Below, piece by piece: positions 1-7,035 of a DNA stretch of 8,599 nt. The translations under genes and the position numbers were made by a program. This stretch comes from an uncultured Candidatus Udaeobacter sp. (GTDB lineage Bacteria > Verrucomicrobiota > Verrucomicrobiia > Chthoniobacterales > UBA10450). The notes beneath the pieces are model-generated. The model searched no databases. It was not told the DNA's origin and saw only the letters and a program-made list of their open reading frames with translations. Location: assembly GCA_955652715.1 (NCBI GenBank), contig CATPBS010000114.1, positions 1 to 8,599 on the forward strand, given 5' to 3'. The first letter of the stretch is position 1. Each line of letters starts with the position of its first letter.

Positions 1-174
1 CACATTGCATTTGCAGTCGACGACGTGGATCAGGCGTTGCAGGCGGTGATTGCAGCGGGTGGCAGCCCAGTGGGAAACATTGCAACGACGGAAGTAGATG
101 GCGTCGGTATGCTTCGCGTTGTGTATGCGCGAGATCCGGAAGGCAACATTGTTGAATTGCAGAAGTGGAGTTAG
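1..174 (+). CDS. VOC (glyoxalase/bleomycin-resistance fold) family protein, C-terminal fragment
   Basis: The frame is open from base 1 to TAG at 172-174 and gives 57 residues; the start lies outside the window. It begins HIAFAVDDVDQAL and ends RDPEGNIVELQKWS, the typical last beta-alpha-beta-beta-beta module of the vicinal oxygen chelate fold. The leading His of HIAF and the Glu of NIVELQ sit where this superfamily places metal ligands. DPEGN before the last strand is a strong family signature. VOC members include glyoxalase I, epimerases, dioxygenases and antibiotic-binding proteins. The fragment does not show which reaction applies, so no narrower name is justified. It points the same way as the DUF1326 gene but is separated from it by 150 bp with a promoter-like signal, so co-transcription is uncertain. 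Confidence 0.85.
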   Translation, partial: HIAFAVDDVDQALQAVIAAGGSPVGNIATTEVDGVGMLRVVYARDPEGNIVELQKWS

Positions 175-265
175 CGGCTTGGCGACCAATCCGCGCCGGT
201 GTTCACTGACGCTCTTTTCCAAGAGGAAAATCGCTTAGCCCATCGAGATTTTCCAGCAGATTAGC

Positions 266-295
266 TTGACTTTGCCCGGCTCGCGAGCCTACAAA
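266..295 (+). promoter_or_regulatory. Predicted sigma70-like promoter upstream of the DUF1326 gene
   Basis: TTGACT at 266-271 matches five of six bases of the -35 consensus. After an 18-nt spacer, TACAAA at 290-295 matches four of six bases of the -10 consensus. The start codon is about 30 nt downstream, leaving room for the AGGAGG ribosome site. The spacer contains a perfect palindrome (278-289). The call rests on consensus matching only. Confidence 0.4.
278..289. promoter_or_regulatory. Perfect 12-bp palindrome inside a promoter spacer, possible operator
   Basis: GGCTCGCGAGCC reads the same on both strands and lies between the proposed -35 and -10 boxes. MerR-family activators bind dyads in this position, though usually in 19-20 bp spacers. 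Other repressors can also occupy it. No regulator gene is visible nearby. The palindrome is a fact of the sequence; the operator role is inference. Confidence 0.3.
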
Positions 296-314
296 GGACA
301 ATCACAATTTCTAC

Positions 315-320
315 AGGAGG
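315..320 (+). promoter_or_regulatory. Strong ribosome binding site of the DUF1326 gene
   Basis: AGGAGG ends four bases before the ATG at 325. It is the clearest Shine-Dalgarno sequence in the window and fixes the start of the gene. Confidence 0.8.
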
Positions 321-324
321 TTTT

Positions 325-1059
325 ATGCGCATTGTTGGTCTAACTTTTTCTATTCTTTTCCTGAGCGTGCGGGTGGGAATGTCGGCCGAATCGGCTACGC
401 CAGATTGGTCGATGAACGCGAGCATCATCGAGGCGTGCAGTTGCCCGATGTTTTGCCAGTGTTACTTCAACGCGAAACCGGCCGCGCATGGCGAGCACGC
501 CGGCCATTCGCACGGTGAGGGCGGCGAGCACTTCTGCAAGTTCAACAACGCCTTCAAAGTGAACCATGGCAATTACGGCGACACCAAGCTCGATGGTGCG
601 AAATTCTGGGTTGCGGGCGATCTGGGCGGAGATTTTTCCAAAGGCCAGATGGATTGGGCAGCGCTGACATTCGATCCGTCCGTCACATCCGAGCAGCGGG
701 AGGGAATCAAAACGATCCTCGGCCACGTTTATCCAGTGAAATGGAACTCGTTCACTGTGGCGCAGGACGCGACGATGACATGGCAGGCAACGAGAGATCA
801 TGCCGATGCGAAGTTGGACGGCGGAAAGGGCGGTCAGGTTACTCTCAACAAATTTCAGGGAATGACCGACGAACCAATCGTAATCAAGAACCTGAAATAC
901 TGGGGAGTGCCACGTAATGACGGGTTCATCATGATGCCAAACGAAGTCGAGGCCTATCGCGCGGGAGATAAGCCATTCGAGTTTAAAGGGACAAATGGCT
1001 TCATGATCACGATCGACATCAATTCGAAGGATGCCGCGAAGGGAAAAGCTGGCGCCTGA
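325..1059 (+). CDS. Secreted DUF1326 domain-containing protein with Cys/His-rich N-terminal region
   Basis: The product has 244 residues, and an ideal AGGAGG site precedes the ATG. Residues 1-20 form a hydrophobic leader with an AES/ESA-like cleavage region near 20-24, so export is likely. From about residue 28 the protein matches DUF1326: a Trp before the first strand, then IIEACSCPMFCQCYF with Cys at 38, 40, 44 and 46, and a closing GTNGFMITIDI strand near 223-232. Between the Cys cluster and a fifth Cys at 71 lies a His/Gly-rich loop with His at 55, 58, 61, 63 and 69. This pattern suggests metal binding, but no function is established for the family. The upstream promoter spacer carries a palindrome, so expression may be regulated. 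The next gene follows closely on the same strand. Confidence 0.85.
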   Translation: MRIVGLTFSILFLSVRVGMSAESATPDWSMNASIIEACSCPMFCQCYFNAKPAAHGEHAGHSHGEGGEHFCKFNNAFKVNHGNYGDTKLDGAKFWVAGDLGGDFSKGQMDWAALTFDPSVTSEQREGIKTILGHVYPVKWNSFTVAQDATMTWQATRDHADAKLDGGKGGQVTLNKFQGMTDEPIVIKNLKYWGVPRNDGFIMMPNEVEAYRAGDKPFEFKGTNGFMITIDINSKDAAKGKAGA

Positions 1060-1094
1060 CGTCACAGGTTAACTTACAGGGACATTCCTCCGTC

Positions 1095-1607
1095 ATTGCT
1101 TACTGGCTCATTCCGGCAGAGCCGGCGCGAAGGTTTTTTCAGGGCCTCATCGAGGATCTCGCGAGGCGGTATGACGCGCCCGTTTTCGAGCCGCATGTGA
1201 CGATTCACGTCGGGGCGAATCACCCCGCTGCGGCTGAGAAAGCCCTCTCAAGAGCCGCGCACGAATGCCAACCGATCAACCTCAAAACGCTTCAGATCGA
1301 TTACTCGGATGAGTTTATCAAGACACTCTTTGTGCAATTCGCGCTGAAGACGCACTTGCCGCAACTTAACGAAATCATTCGCAATACTGCGCAAGATTCG
1401 TCGCGCTACGAGCTCAATCCGCACTTGAGTCTGCTTTACAAAAACGTGTCAATCCAAACTCGGCGTCTGCTGGCCCGCTCAATTAAAGTGCCCTTTTCTG
1501 AAGTTAGTTTTGATTCGCTCAAGGCGGTCCGGTGTGTTTCACCTACACAAAGCCGCAGCGATGTGGAGGCGTGGCGCGTAGTGGGGACGACAGAATTGTT
1601 TGGCTAG
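1095..1607 (+). CDS. Cyclic phosphodiesterase-like / 2H phosphoesterase family protein, start codon unresolved
   Basis: The frame encodes AYWLIPAEP, then FEPHVTIHVG, then LNPHLSLLYK. The two H-x-T/S motifs (HVT at residues 34-36 and HLS at 110-112, counting from 1095) are the catalytic signature of 2H phosphoesterases, which act on 2',3'-cyclic phosphates or related RNA ends. The short length and FEPHVT context fit the cyclic phosphodiesterase (CPDase) branch. The first conventional start, GTG at 1197, falls just after the first catalytic His and is therefore unlikely to be right. Upstream the frame stays open to a TAA at 984, but has no ATG, GTG or TTG. Candidates are ATT at 1095, giving an N-terminus like that expected for the family, or CTG at 1056, which overlaps the preceding TGA and could be translationally coupled. 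A damaged start is a third possibility. The coordinates give the minimum extent that looks conserved. Confidence 0.75.
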   Translation: MAYWLIPAEPARRFFQGLIEDLARRYDAPVFEPHVTIHVGANHPAAAEKALSRAAHECQPINLKTLQIDYSDEFIKTLFVQFALKTHLPQLNEIIRNTAQDSSRYELNPHLSLLYKNVSIQTRRLLARSIKVPFSEVSFDSLKAVRCVSPTQSRSDVEAWRVVGTTELFG

Positions 1608-1623
1608 CGGATGCGCGTCGATT

Positions 1624-1648
1624 GGCGTCTGACACAGACGCCCTACAG
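1624..1648. repeat. Perfect 8-bp hairpin followed by CTACAG, REP-like element
   Basis: GGCGTCTG (1624-1631) and CAGACGCC (1635-1642) are exact reverse complements around an ACA loop, followed by CTACAG (1643-1648). No T-run follows on either strand, so it is not a textbook intrinsic terminator. It does lie between two convergent genes and could stop or protect both transcripts. The same hairpin-plus-CTACAG layout recurs at 7036-7097. Confidence 0.6.
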
Positions 1649-1687
1649 TTCGACCATGCGGTACGGCTTTCCGGTTCCTGTTAGATT

Positions 1688-1719
1688 GTTACAACGATGG
1701 GCTTTGTGACTTTTGTAAC
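1688..1719. repeat. 7-bp inverted repeat between convergent genes
   Basis: GTTACAA (1688-1694) and TTGTAAC (1713-1719) are exact reverse complements 18 nt apart, just past the stop codon of the minus-strand TPR gene. A weak terminator or transcript-end structure is possible. The arms are AT-rich and chance cannot be excluded. Confidence 0.25.
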
Positions 1720-1730
1720 TCTTGTCGGTT

Positions 1731-3614
1731 TCAACGCGGCGAAGCCGTTGGCGTCGGGCTCAGTGCAGTGGGAACCGAGGAAATCGCTGGCGACGGAGTT
1801 GTAGGCGCAGTGGCGAGCTTGGTTTTTGCTTCATCGAGAAGCTTTTCTTCTTCCGGGTAAATTTTTTCGTCGTCAGCGATCGCGATGTATTTGTTGGCTG
1901 CCTCGATCTGGCTTGCCTCCGCGAGTAACAGCGCGACGTAAACAGCTGCATGCGGATCACGCAACCCGTTGGGCAGCAAACTTTCTATAATCGTAAGGGC
2001 TTCGGCGTTTCTCCCAAGCCGCGAGAGGGAAAACGCGTACGTCACAGCGCAATTCACCTCGTTCGGGGCGCGATCGTACGCCTCCATTGCGAGTTGATGC
2101 GATCGTTCTGTATTTCGCCCCAGGTTCAGGCCGAGGCGAGCGAGGTCCGCTGTGATCGGTGCTTCGTTGGGGGATGCCTCATGAAGGCGCTGGAGAACGT
2201 CGTAAAGCTTGGTTGTTTCATTCTTCGCGCGATATAGCCGGCGAAGCTGTTCGAGCGCCTCCCGCCGCGCCTGGGAATTTTCTGCGAGGCGCCGCCAAAG
2301 CTCTTCGGATTCCTTCTCCAGTTCCCATTTCGAAGCAAGACGCGCGAGCGCCAGTTCATGTTCTGGCTGCTGATCTGCTAACTGTTGCGCAGAGCGCCAG
2401 AGCGTTTCGAACTCCGTGTTAGCAGTCCCGCCGTTGCGGGGCCGTGATTGCCGGGTGGCAATTGCCTGATATGCGAGACGAAGGTATTCGGAGTCGCCCC
2501 ACATTCCAGTTCGCGTCCAACGCTTCAGACGCGACCAATTTTTTACTGTCGCATATGCGTCAGCCACTGCGACAGATACCGGCGTCGAACTTAGCTGTGC
2601 TGCTGGCAACTTGTCGATCCACTTGACAACGTCTCCCGCGAGTCCGTTTTGGTTCATCCAATCCATGAGCGATGCGAGATCGGACGGATCGCGCGCAGCA
2701 AACGGTTTCACTCTTTCCAGTAGCAGGCGAAATTTTTTCTCGTCGAGCTTCCGATAAAAGTTCAGGCAGAGGAGATAATCGCCGAAGGTGATCTCCTGTG
2801 ATATTTGGAGCTGTTGGGCAAAATTGTCCGCCGCGGCGAGGTCATTACGTGCCACCGCATCATTAAGCAAAGCCCGCAGCGCGCCAGTTCGGTAAGGAGC
2901 TACCTTACTGAGTCGCTGGAGCGTTTCGCGCGCTTTCCCGCTTTTTTCCGGATCGCCAGAGTGAATTTGGAGGGCGGCGAGATTGAACTGATAAAGATCG
3001 TTGTTGGGCTCTTTCTTTACTGCGGCAGCGAACTGTTCCTCTTGCTCGACAAAATTGCCCTCTGCACGAGCCAGCCACCCTGCAACGACGTGAAAAGCTG
3101 CACTATCTCGATCACCTGGAGGAACCCGATCCAGCGCTTGTCGCGCAAGATCGAGCTTTCCAAAGCGCAGCGCGGCGGAAGCGAGATTGAGCTGGCTGTC
3201 CAGGTCGGTTGGGAGAAGTCGCGCTATTTGCTCGCGCCACGAGACGGCCTCGGCGAGATTTTGTTTTTCCGCTGCCTCTGCTAAAACGTAAAGCGCTGGC
3301 AGAGAATCGGGATGACGCGCCAGGAGTTCCTGCGCCGTCTGCGCCGCCTTGCTGAGCTTTCCCTGATGTAGCAGCTCAGTCGCTCGATGCAGCAAACGGG
3401 TTTGGCGCCAGTCCTCATATAATTTTGAGCCGTAACTGAAGAGAAGCGCGCCCAGCAAAAAAGCGATTGCCAATACGGCAACGACAATAGCGATGCGAAC
3501 TGGCCAGAGCCGGTGTTGGAAGAACGACTCCACGCCGAGAAACAACTTCCGAAGTCTTCCGTGCCTCGCGTGTTTGATTCGTTCCGCCATTTCGTGTGCT
3601 GTTTCGACGCGCAT
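1731..3614 (-). CDS. Membrane-anchored tetratricopeptide-repeat protein
   Basis: The product has 627 residues. A basic N-terminal stretch (about 1-40) is followed by one clear transmembrane helix, about 41-60 (IAIVVAVLAIAFLLGALLFS), which predicts an inner-membrane anchor with the rest probably periplasmic. From about 70 to 600 the sequence is almost entirely helix pairs of TPR type, for example KLSKAAQTAQELLARHPDS and GRNAEALTIIESLLP. Many of the repeats are degenerate. The last 26 residues are a Thr/Pro/Ser/Ala-rich tail ending TPTASPR. No catalytic domain is visible, so a scaffold role is inferred. The ATG has GGGAGG upstream at a long spacing of about 13 nt; a second Met at residue 9 is possible. 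It begins 39 bp after the AI-2E gene and is probably the last gene of that unit. Confidence 0.8.
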   Translation of the reverse strand: MRVETAHEMAERIKHARHGRLRKLFLGVESFFQHRLWPVRIAIVVAVLAIAFLLGALLFSYGSKLYEDWRQTRLLHRATELLHQGKLSKAAQTAQELLARHPDSLPALYVLAEAAEKQNLAEAVSWREQIARLLPTDLDSQLNLASAALRFGKLDLARQALDRVPPGDRDSAAFHVVAGWLARAEGNFVEQEEQFAAAVKKEPNNDLYQFNLAALQIHSGDPEKSGKARETLQRLSKVAPYRTGALRALLNDAVARNDLAAADNFAQQLQISQEITFGDYLLCLNFYRKLDEKKFRLLLERVKPFAARDPSDLASLMDWMNQNGLAGDVVKWIDKLPAAQLSSTPVSVAVADAYATVKNWSRLKRWTRTGMWGDSEYLRLAYQAIATRQSRPRNGGTANTEFETLWRSAQQLADQQPEHELALARLASKWELEKESEELWRRLAENSQARREALEQLRRLYRAKNETTKLYDVLQRLHEASPNEAPITADLARLGLNLGRNTERSHQLAMEAYDRAPNEVNCAVTYAFSLSRLGRNAEALTIIESLLPNGLRDPHAAVYVALLLAEASQIEAANKYIAIADDEKIYPEEEKLLDEAKTKLATAPTTPSPAISSVPTALSPTPTASPR

Positions 3615-3653
3615 CGGTCCGCTAATTCCTCCCGCGCACGCTGACTCCTGCGG

Positions 3654-5018
3654 CTAAGGATGAGTCGCTATCTCGGATTCTTGAACTACGGGAACTGCTT
3701 CGTTCGACTCAAGAGTCTGTTCTCTCAACCGTCGGCCCCAAACGTAGCGTGCCAGGAGAACCTTGATTGTCGCAGTGAGCGGCACCGCAAGCAGCGGACC
3801 GATTACCCCCCCAATGATCAGACCCCAGAGAAAGATCGACACGATCACGGTCATCGGATGCAATCCGACATAATTTCCGACAATTCGCGGAGCGTAAAAT
3901 ATGCCTTCGAGATTTTGTATCAGGATGAAAATGCCGGTCACGATCATGGGATGCGTCCAGTCGCCCCATTGGAAAGCTGCGATCAGGACGGCTGGCACCC
4001 AGCAGATGATGATCCCGATGTAGGGAACCATCGTCAGAATGACAACGAGCACGCCGATCAGCGGTGCAAAGTTGAGACCGAAAATCGTCAGTGCCGTGCC
4101 GATAAGTATGCCGTCCACCAGACACACGAGTAATTGCCCTCGAAAATAAGCGGTTACGTAACGATTGATTTCCGAAAGTGCCTCTGCGACTTCGTCTCTA
4201 AACGGCGATGCACGCAGCGGCAGGTAATCTCTCCACCGCTGTTGGATGCGGGGTTTTTCGTTTAGCAGGAAAAATAAATAAATCGGCACCAGGATGAGAC
4301 TGAGCAGAAAACCTGTGATGCCAAGAAATCCACCGACGCTTTTCTTCAAAATGTCCCACAGTTTTCCCAGCACGACCGGGAGCGCTTGCTCCAATTTCGG
4401 CATTTGCTTTTCTACGTAGGCTTGAATGCGCTGGCGTTCAGCGGTGGTCAGCTTTGGCGAGCTTGGTGCAATTATTTCGGTCGCGGGCTCAGTGGCTCGC
4501 GGCGACGCGGTTGGAGTCGCAGTCGGCTGTGCGCGAGCAGAAGGAGACGTGGCCGGGCCGACGAGCCAGTTCGTAAGACTTGTCGATGCAGATTTTCCGT
4601 GCCCTCCGCCGAATAACCCGAATGTGTGGTCGAATCGATAGATGAGGTCCACTGTGTAGTCTCGCGCTCGTTCGGTGTAGGCAGGGACTTGCCTGGCAAA
4701 ATTCGCGCTCTGGATCGAGATGGTCGGGATGAGCCACGCGGTCAATCCTCCCAACGCGAAAAAAGCAATGGCGAAAAGAAGCGCCACCGCTTTGGTACGA
4801 CTGAGGGTCCCACGAGACATCTTCGTCACGAGCGGGTCGAGCAGATAAGTGAGAATCACGGCGATCGCCACCGGGATCAGGATCGGCTGGAGAAAACTAA
4901 TTATGTTGGCCGCTTCCCAGATCACTGCGCCGAGGATCACAATGAGAAGAACCACGAAGCAGGCAGTAAGCGCCGCCCACATGGTTTTGCGCTGCCAGGG
5001 CGTGGGATATTCCTTCAT
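3654..5018 (-). CDS. AI-2E family (PerM-like) membrane transporter
   Basis: The product has 454 residues. Hydrophobic segments lie near 16-34, 42-64, 77-98, 231-253, 297-345, 358-375 and 387-425. This is the AI-2E/PerM layout: three N-terminal helices, a large soluble loop, then a C-terminal membrane block. Family-like stretches include PILIPVAIAVILTYLLDPLV, LVPIYLFFLLNEK and GNYVGLHPMTVIVSIFLWG, with a closing GPLLAVPLTATIKVLL. The family is named after proposed autoinducer-2 export, but many members do other things, such as Na+/H+ exchange, so the substrate is not assigned. Unusually, the loop holds a Pro/Thr/Ala/Ser-rich linker at about 155-190 containing TPTASPR, a run also present at the tail of the next gene product. 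It lies between two TPR genes on the same strand. No strong Shine-Dalgarno precedes the ATG. Confidence 0.9.
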   Translation of the reverse strand: MKEYPTPWQRKTMWAALTACFVVLLIVILGAVIWEAANIISFLQPILIPVAIAVILTYLLDPLVTKMSRGTLSRTKAVALLFAIAFFALGGLTAWLIPTISIQSANFARQVPAYTERARDYTVDLIYRFDHTFGLFGGGHGKSASTSLTNWLVGPATSPSARAQPTATPTASPRATEPATEIIAPSSPKLTTAERQRIQAYVEKQMPKLEQALPVVLGKLWDILKKSVGGFLGITGFLLSLILVPIYLFFLLNEKPRIQQRWRDYLPLRASPFRDEVAEALSEINRYVTAYFRGQLLVCLVDGILIGTALTIFGLNFAPLIGVLVVILTMVPYIGIIICWVPAVLIAAFQWGDWTHPMIVTGIFILIQNLEGIFYAPRIVGNYVGLHPMTVIVSIFLWGLIIGGVIGPLLAVPLTATIKVLLARYVWGRRLREQTLESNEAVPVVQESEIATHP

Positions 5019-5039
5019 GTCAGCTTTGGAGCGCCAACA

Positions 5040-5102
5040 CCGAACGTCGAATACTTCTGGCTTTGCCTCATTGAGAATCGAATTTCCGCGTTCGATGTTC
5101 GG
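5040..5102. repeat. 12-bp inverted repeat in the gap between TPR and AI-2E genes
   Basis: CCGAACGTCGAA (5040-5051) and TTCGATGTTCGG (5091-5102) are reverse complements except at one position, 39 nt apart. They fill most of the 99-bp gap. The GTTCGATGTTCGG arm resembles the GTTCGACGTT runs at 7137-7180, suggesting one family of short dispersed repeats. A folded mRNA here could separate expression of the two flanking genes, but this is inference. Confidence 0.5.
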
Positions 5103-5117
5103 TCTTCGTCGCGATCA

Positions 5118-6956
5118 CTACGTCGGATTCGGTTTTGCGGCCAAATCCTTGCTGATTGTCCTTTTGGTGCCCTCGAGCTTTTCTGCAAGGTTTTTGTTCT
5201 TCGGGTCGAGCGTCAGCGCCTTTTGCCAGGCTTCCACTGCCTGCGGTATGCGATTCAATTTCAAATAAGTATCGCCGATGTGTTCAAACACAACCGGATC
5301 GTCGCGCTCCGCCGCTTTTGCAGCGCGAAGCAGATCGCTCAATGCTTGATCAAATTTGCCCTTTCGAAATTCCACCCAACCGAGACTGTCCAGATACGAG
5401 GCGTTGTTTGGCTCACTCTCGAGCGCGCGTTTAATCATAGTTTCAGCTTGGTCAAGACTCATGTTGTGATCCGCCCACATGTAACCCAGGTAATTGCACG
5501 CCTCTGCCGAATTCGCCGGATCGAGCGCAATTGACTTCAGAAGCAAGTCCGCCGCTTTGTCGTACAGACCAGCCTGCTCGGCCGCCGCTCCATAGTTGAA
5601 GTAGAACTTGGCATTTATTACATCATCGTCTTGGTCGAGCTGCGCTTCGTGCAGCGCCTCCTCGAAAGTGGCGACGGCTTGCTGGCTCTGCTTCGCCTCG
5701 CGCTGACCAATCGCCAGGTAATAAGCAATCTCCGGCGCGCCGGGAAATCGGCGACGGGCATCCGCCAATAATTTCACTGCGCGATCTGCGTCTTTTAAGG
5801 GCCCGAGGAACAACTCCGCCAAATGCAAATAGGTCCCGGGGTGGTTCGGATTAATCAACAGGCTTTGGTCATAGTTCGCGGCTACTTTCGCAAACTTTGC
5901 TTTAGCTTCATCGGTGCGGTTTGCGCGCTGCAGCGATCGCGCTTGTTCATCCAGTACCTGTGCCAGTAAATCGTAGGGTTGATATTTCTCAGGGTGCTCT
6001 TTAATGATTTGCTCGAGCATCTCGACCGCTTTGTCGCGTTGATTCGTCAAAATAAAACCGGTCGCCAGTTTCTCTTGCGCGCTTGCATCGTCTGGTTGGA
6101 GTTCGAGAACGCGCAAATACAGCGGGATTGCTTCCTTTAGCTGCTGGGATGCCGCATAGTAGTCTGCTACATCCTTGAGGATCGTGGGATCGTCTCCGGC
6201 GTACTTGGCTGCTTGTTTGAAAATCTCGTTGGTCCTTTTTAATTCGTCCGGCTTCGGCTGCGAGTCAGACTTGAAAAGAATGGCCACATAAAGCTTTCCT
6301 AGGTGAATCCAGAAAGTGGAATCGCTGCTTCGAACTTTTGTGGCGCGGTCCAAAGCTTCGAGCGCTTTTTTCTCTTGTCCGGCTGCAATTTCGATTTCGA
6401 CCAGACGCTGGTAACCTTCCGCGTCTCCTGGATTCAGGGCGATGGCTCGGTTGGCATAATCGATGGCTTGGTCCGTCTTCTTGAGATACTTCGCATAGAT
6501 GAAAGCGAGTTGCTGATACGGCTCGGCATCATTCGGATTGGCCTTGATTGCGTCTTTCAGCACGTCAATTGCCTGTGGAAATTCATCCTGCTGTATCAGT
6601 AGACCGGCTACACGCGCTGCGAGCTGCGACTGGCCCGGATCGACATTGAGCACCTTGCGGTACGCGTCCAGCGCGCGATCCATCTCGCCATTTTCTTCAA
6701 ACGCCATTCCTTCAACAAAATGCGCGAGCGCGCCGGCCTTGCGTTCGCCTCCCGGACGTAAACCGAGATCCGGAGCCGCTTTGAAATTGAGCGAATCCTT
6801 CGGCCGCGCGACTTGTTTTCCCCGGTGCGACCGCGCAATTTTTGCCGTCGAAGTTGTCGTGGTCCGGTCGGCAAATGCATTCGCCATCGCGAGAAAAATG
6901 AGCGCGAGAGTAATTCGCCAATAGGCGACAACTCCGCACTTTGTGCGCTCCCTCAT
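5118..6956 (-). CDS. Secreted (periplasmic) tetratricopeptide-repeat protein
   Basis: From the ATG at 6956 the product has 612 residues. It opens with a classic signal peptide: a basic n-region (MRERTK), a hydrophobic core ITLALIFLAM, and a likely signal peptidase I site after AFA (residue 29). After a short basic linker, residues about 76-590 are consecutive TPR units such as GEMDRALDAYRKVLNVDPG and KTDQAIDYANRAIALNPGD. The block at 485-590 (NYLGYMWADHN, YLDSLGWVEFRKG, EHIGDTYLKLNR) is the conserved C-terminal TPR form common in secreted bacterial TPR proteins. An upstream ATG at 7028 would add 24 residues, but these are encoded across a promoter-like site and a hairpin repeat and would bury the signal peptide, so it was rejected. 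It is probably the first gene of the TPR / AI-2E / TPR unit. A protein-interaction role is likely; partners are unknown. Confidence 0.85.
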   Translation of the reverse strand: MRERTKCGVVAYWRITLALIFLAMANAFADRTTTTSTAKIARSHRGKQVARPKDSLNFKAAPDLGLRPGGERKAGALAHFVEGMAFEENGEMDRALDAYRKVLNVDPGQSQLAARVAGLLIQQDEFPQAIDVLKDAIKANPNDAEPYQQLAFIYAKYLKKTDQAIDYANRAIALNPGDAEGYQRLVEIEIAAGQEKKALEALDRATKVRSSDSTFWIHLGKLYVAILFKSDSQPKPDELKRTNEIFKQAAKYAGDDPTILKDVADYYAASQQLKEAIPLYLRVLELQPDDASAQEKLATGFILTNQRDKAVEMLEQIIKEHPEKYQPYDLLAQVLDEQARSLQRANRTDEAKAKFAKVAANYDQSLLINPNHPGTYLHLAELFLGPLKDADRAVKLLADARRRFPGAPEIAYYLAIGQREAKQSQQAVATFEEALHEAQLDQDDDVINAKFYFNYGAAAEQAGLYDKAADLLLKSIALDPANSAEACNYLGYMWADHNMSLDQAETMIKRALESEPNNASYLDSLGWVEFRKGKFDQALSDLLRAAKAAERDDPVVFEHIGDTYLKLNRIPQAVEAWQKALTLDPKNKNLAEKLEGTKRTISKDLAAKPNPT

Positions 6957-6963
6957 GTTTGAG

Positions 6964-6992
6964 ATTCTAACTTTCAGCAGCGCGCTCGGCAA
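6964..6992 (-). promoter_or_regulatory. Predicted promoter of the TPR / AI-2E / TPR unit, possibly leaderless
   Basis: On the minus strand TTGCCG (6992-6987) is followed after exactly 17 nt by TAGAAT (6969-6964), a five-of-six match to the -10 consensus. Initiation about seven bases past the -10 box would fall at about 6957, next to the ATG at 6956. This agrees with the absence of a Shine-Dalgarno sequence. Prediction from consensus only. Confidence 0.4.
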
Positions 6993-7002
6993 ACCAGCCT
7001 TC

Positions 7003-7021
7003 GCCAAGGCCACGCCTTGGC
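7003..7021. repeat. Perfect 8-bp hairpin upstream of the periplasmic TPR gene
   Basis: GCCAAGGC (7003-7010) and GCCTTGGC (7014-7021) are exact reverse complements around a CAC loop. There is no T-run on either side. It sits directly upstream of the predicted promoter and next to another palindromic repeat, so it is probably part of a repeat-rich spacer. Confidence 0.55.
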
Positions 7022-7035
7022 AAGCCACCTTTCCT

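Noticed and set aside
212..230. TTTTCC-AAGA-GGAAAA hairpin after the VOC gene as a terminator
   Set aside because: The stem is short and AT-rich, an alternative pairing (CTCTT with AAGAG) competes with it, and no T-run follows.
340..1065. 241-codon open frame on the minus strand opposite the DUF1326 gene
   Set aside because: It is antisense to a gene with a signal peptide, family motifs and a strong ribosome site; its translation shows no recognisable domain and is rich in His, Arg and Cys, as in shadow frames.
1197..1607. GTG at 1197 as the start of the phosphoesterase
   Set aside because: It falls one codon after the first catalytic His, although the family N-terminus is encoded upstream in the same frame.
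1624..1642. Perfect hairpin as an intrinsic terminator for the convergent genes
   Set aside because: Neither strand has a T-run after the stem; kept as a REP-like repeat with a possible secondary role in transcript ends.
4626..5534. 302-codon open frame on the plus strand across the AI-2E and TPR genes
   Set aside because: It runs antisense through two well-supported genes and the gap between them; the translation has the low-complexity Arg/His/Asp composition of a shadow frame and no domain.
6957..7028. 24-residue N-terminal extension of the periplasmic TPR protein
   Set aside because: It would be translated from a promoter-like region and a hairpin repeat and would place a signal peptide in the interior of the protein.
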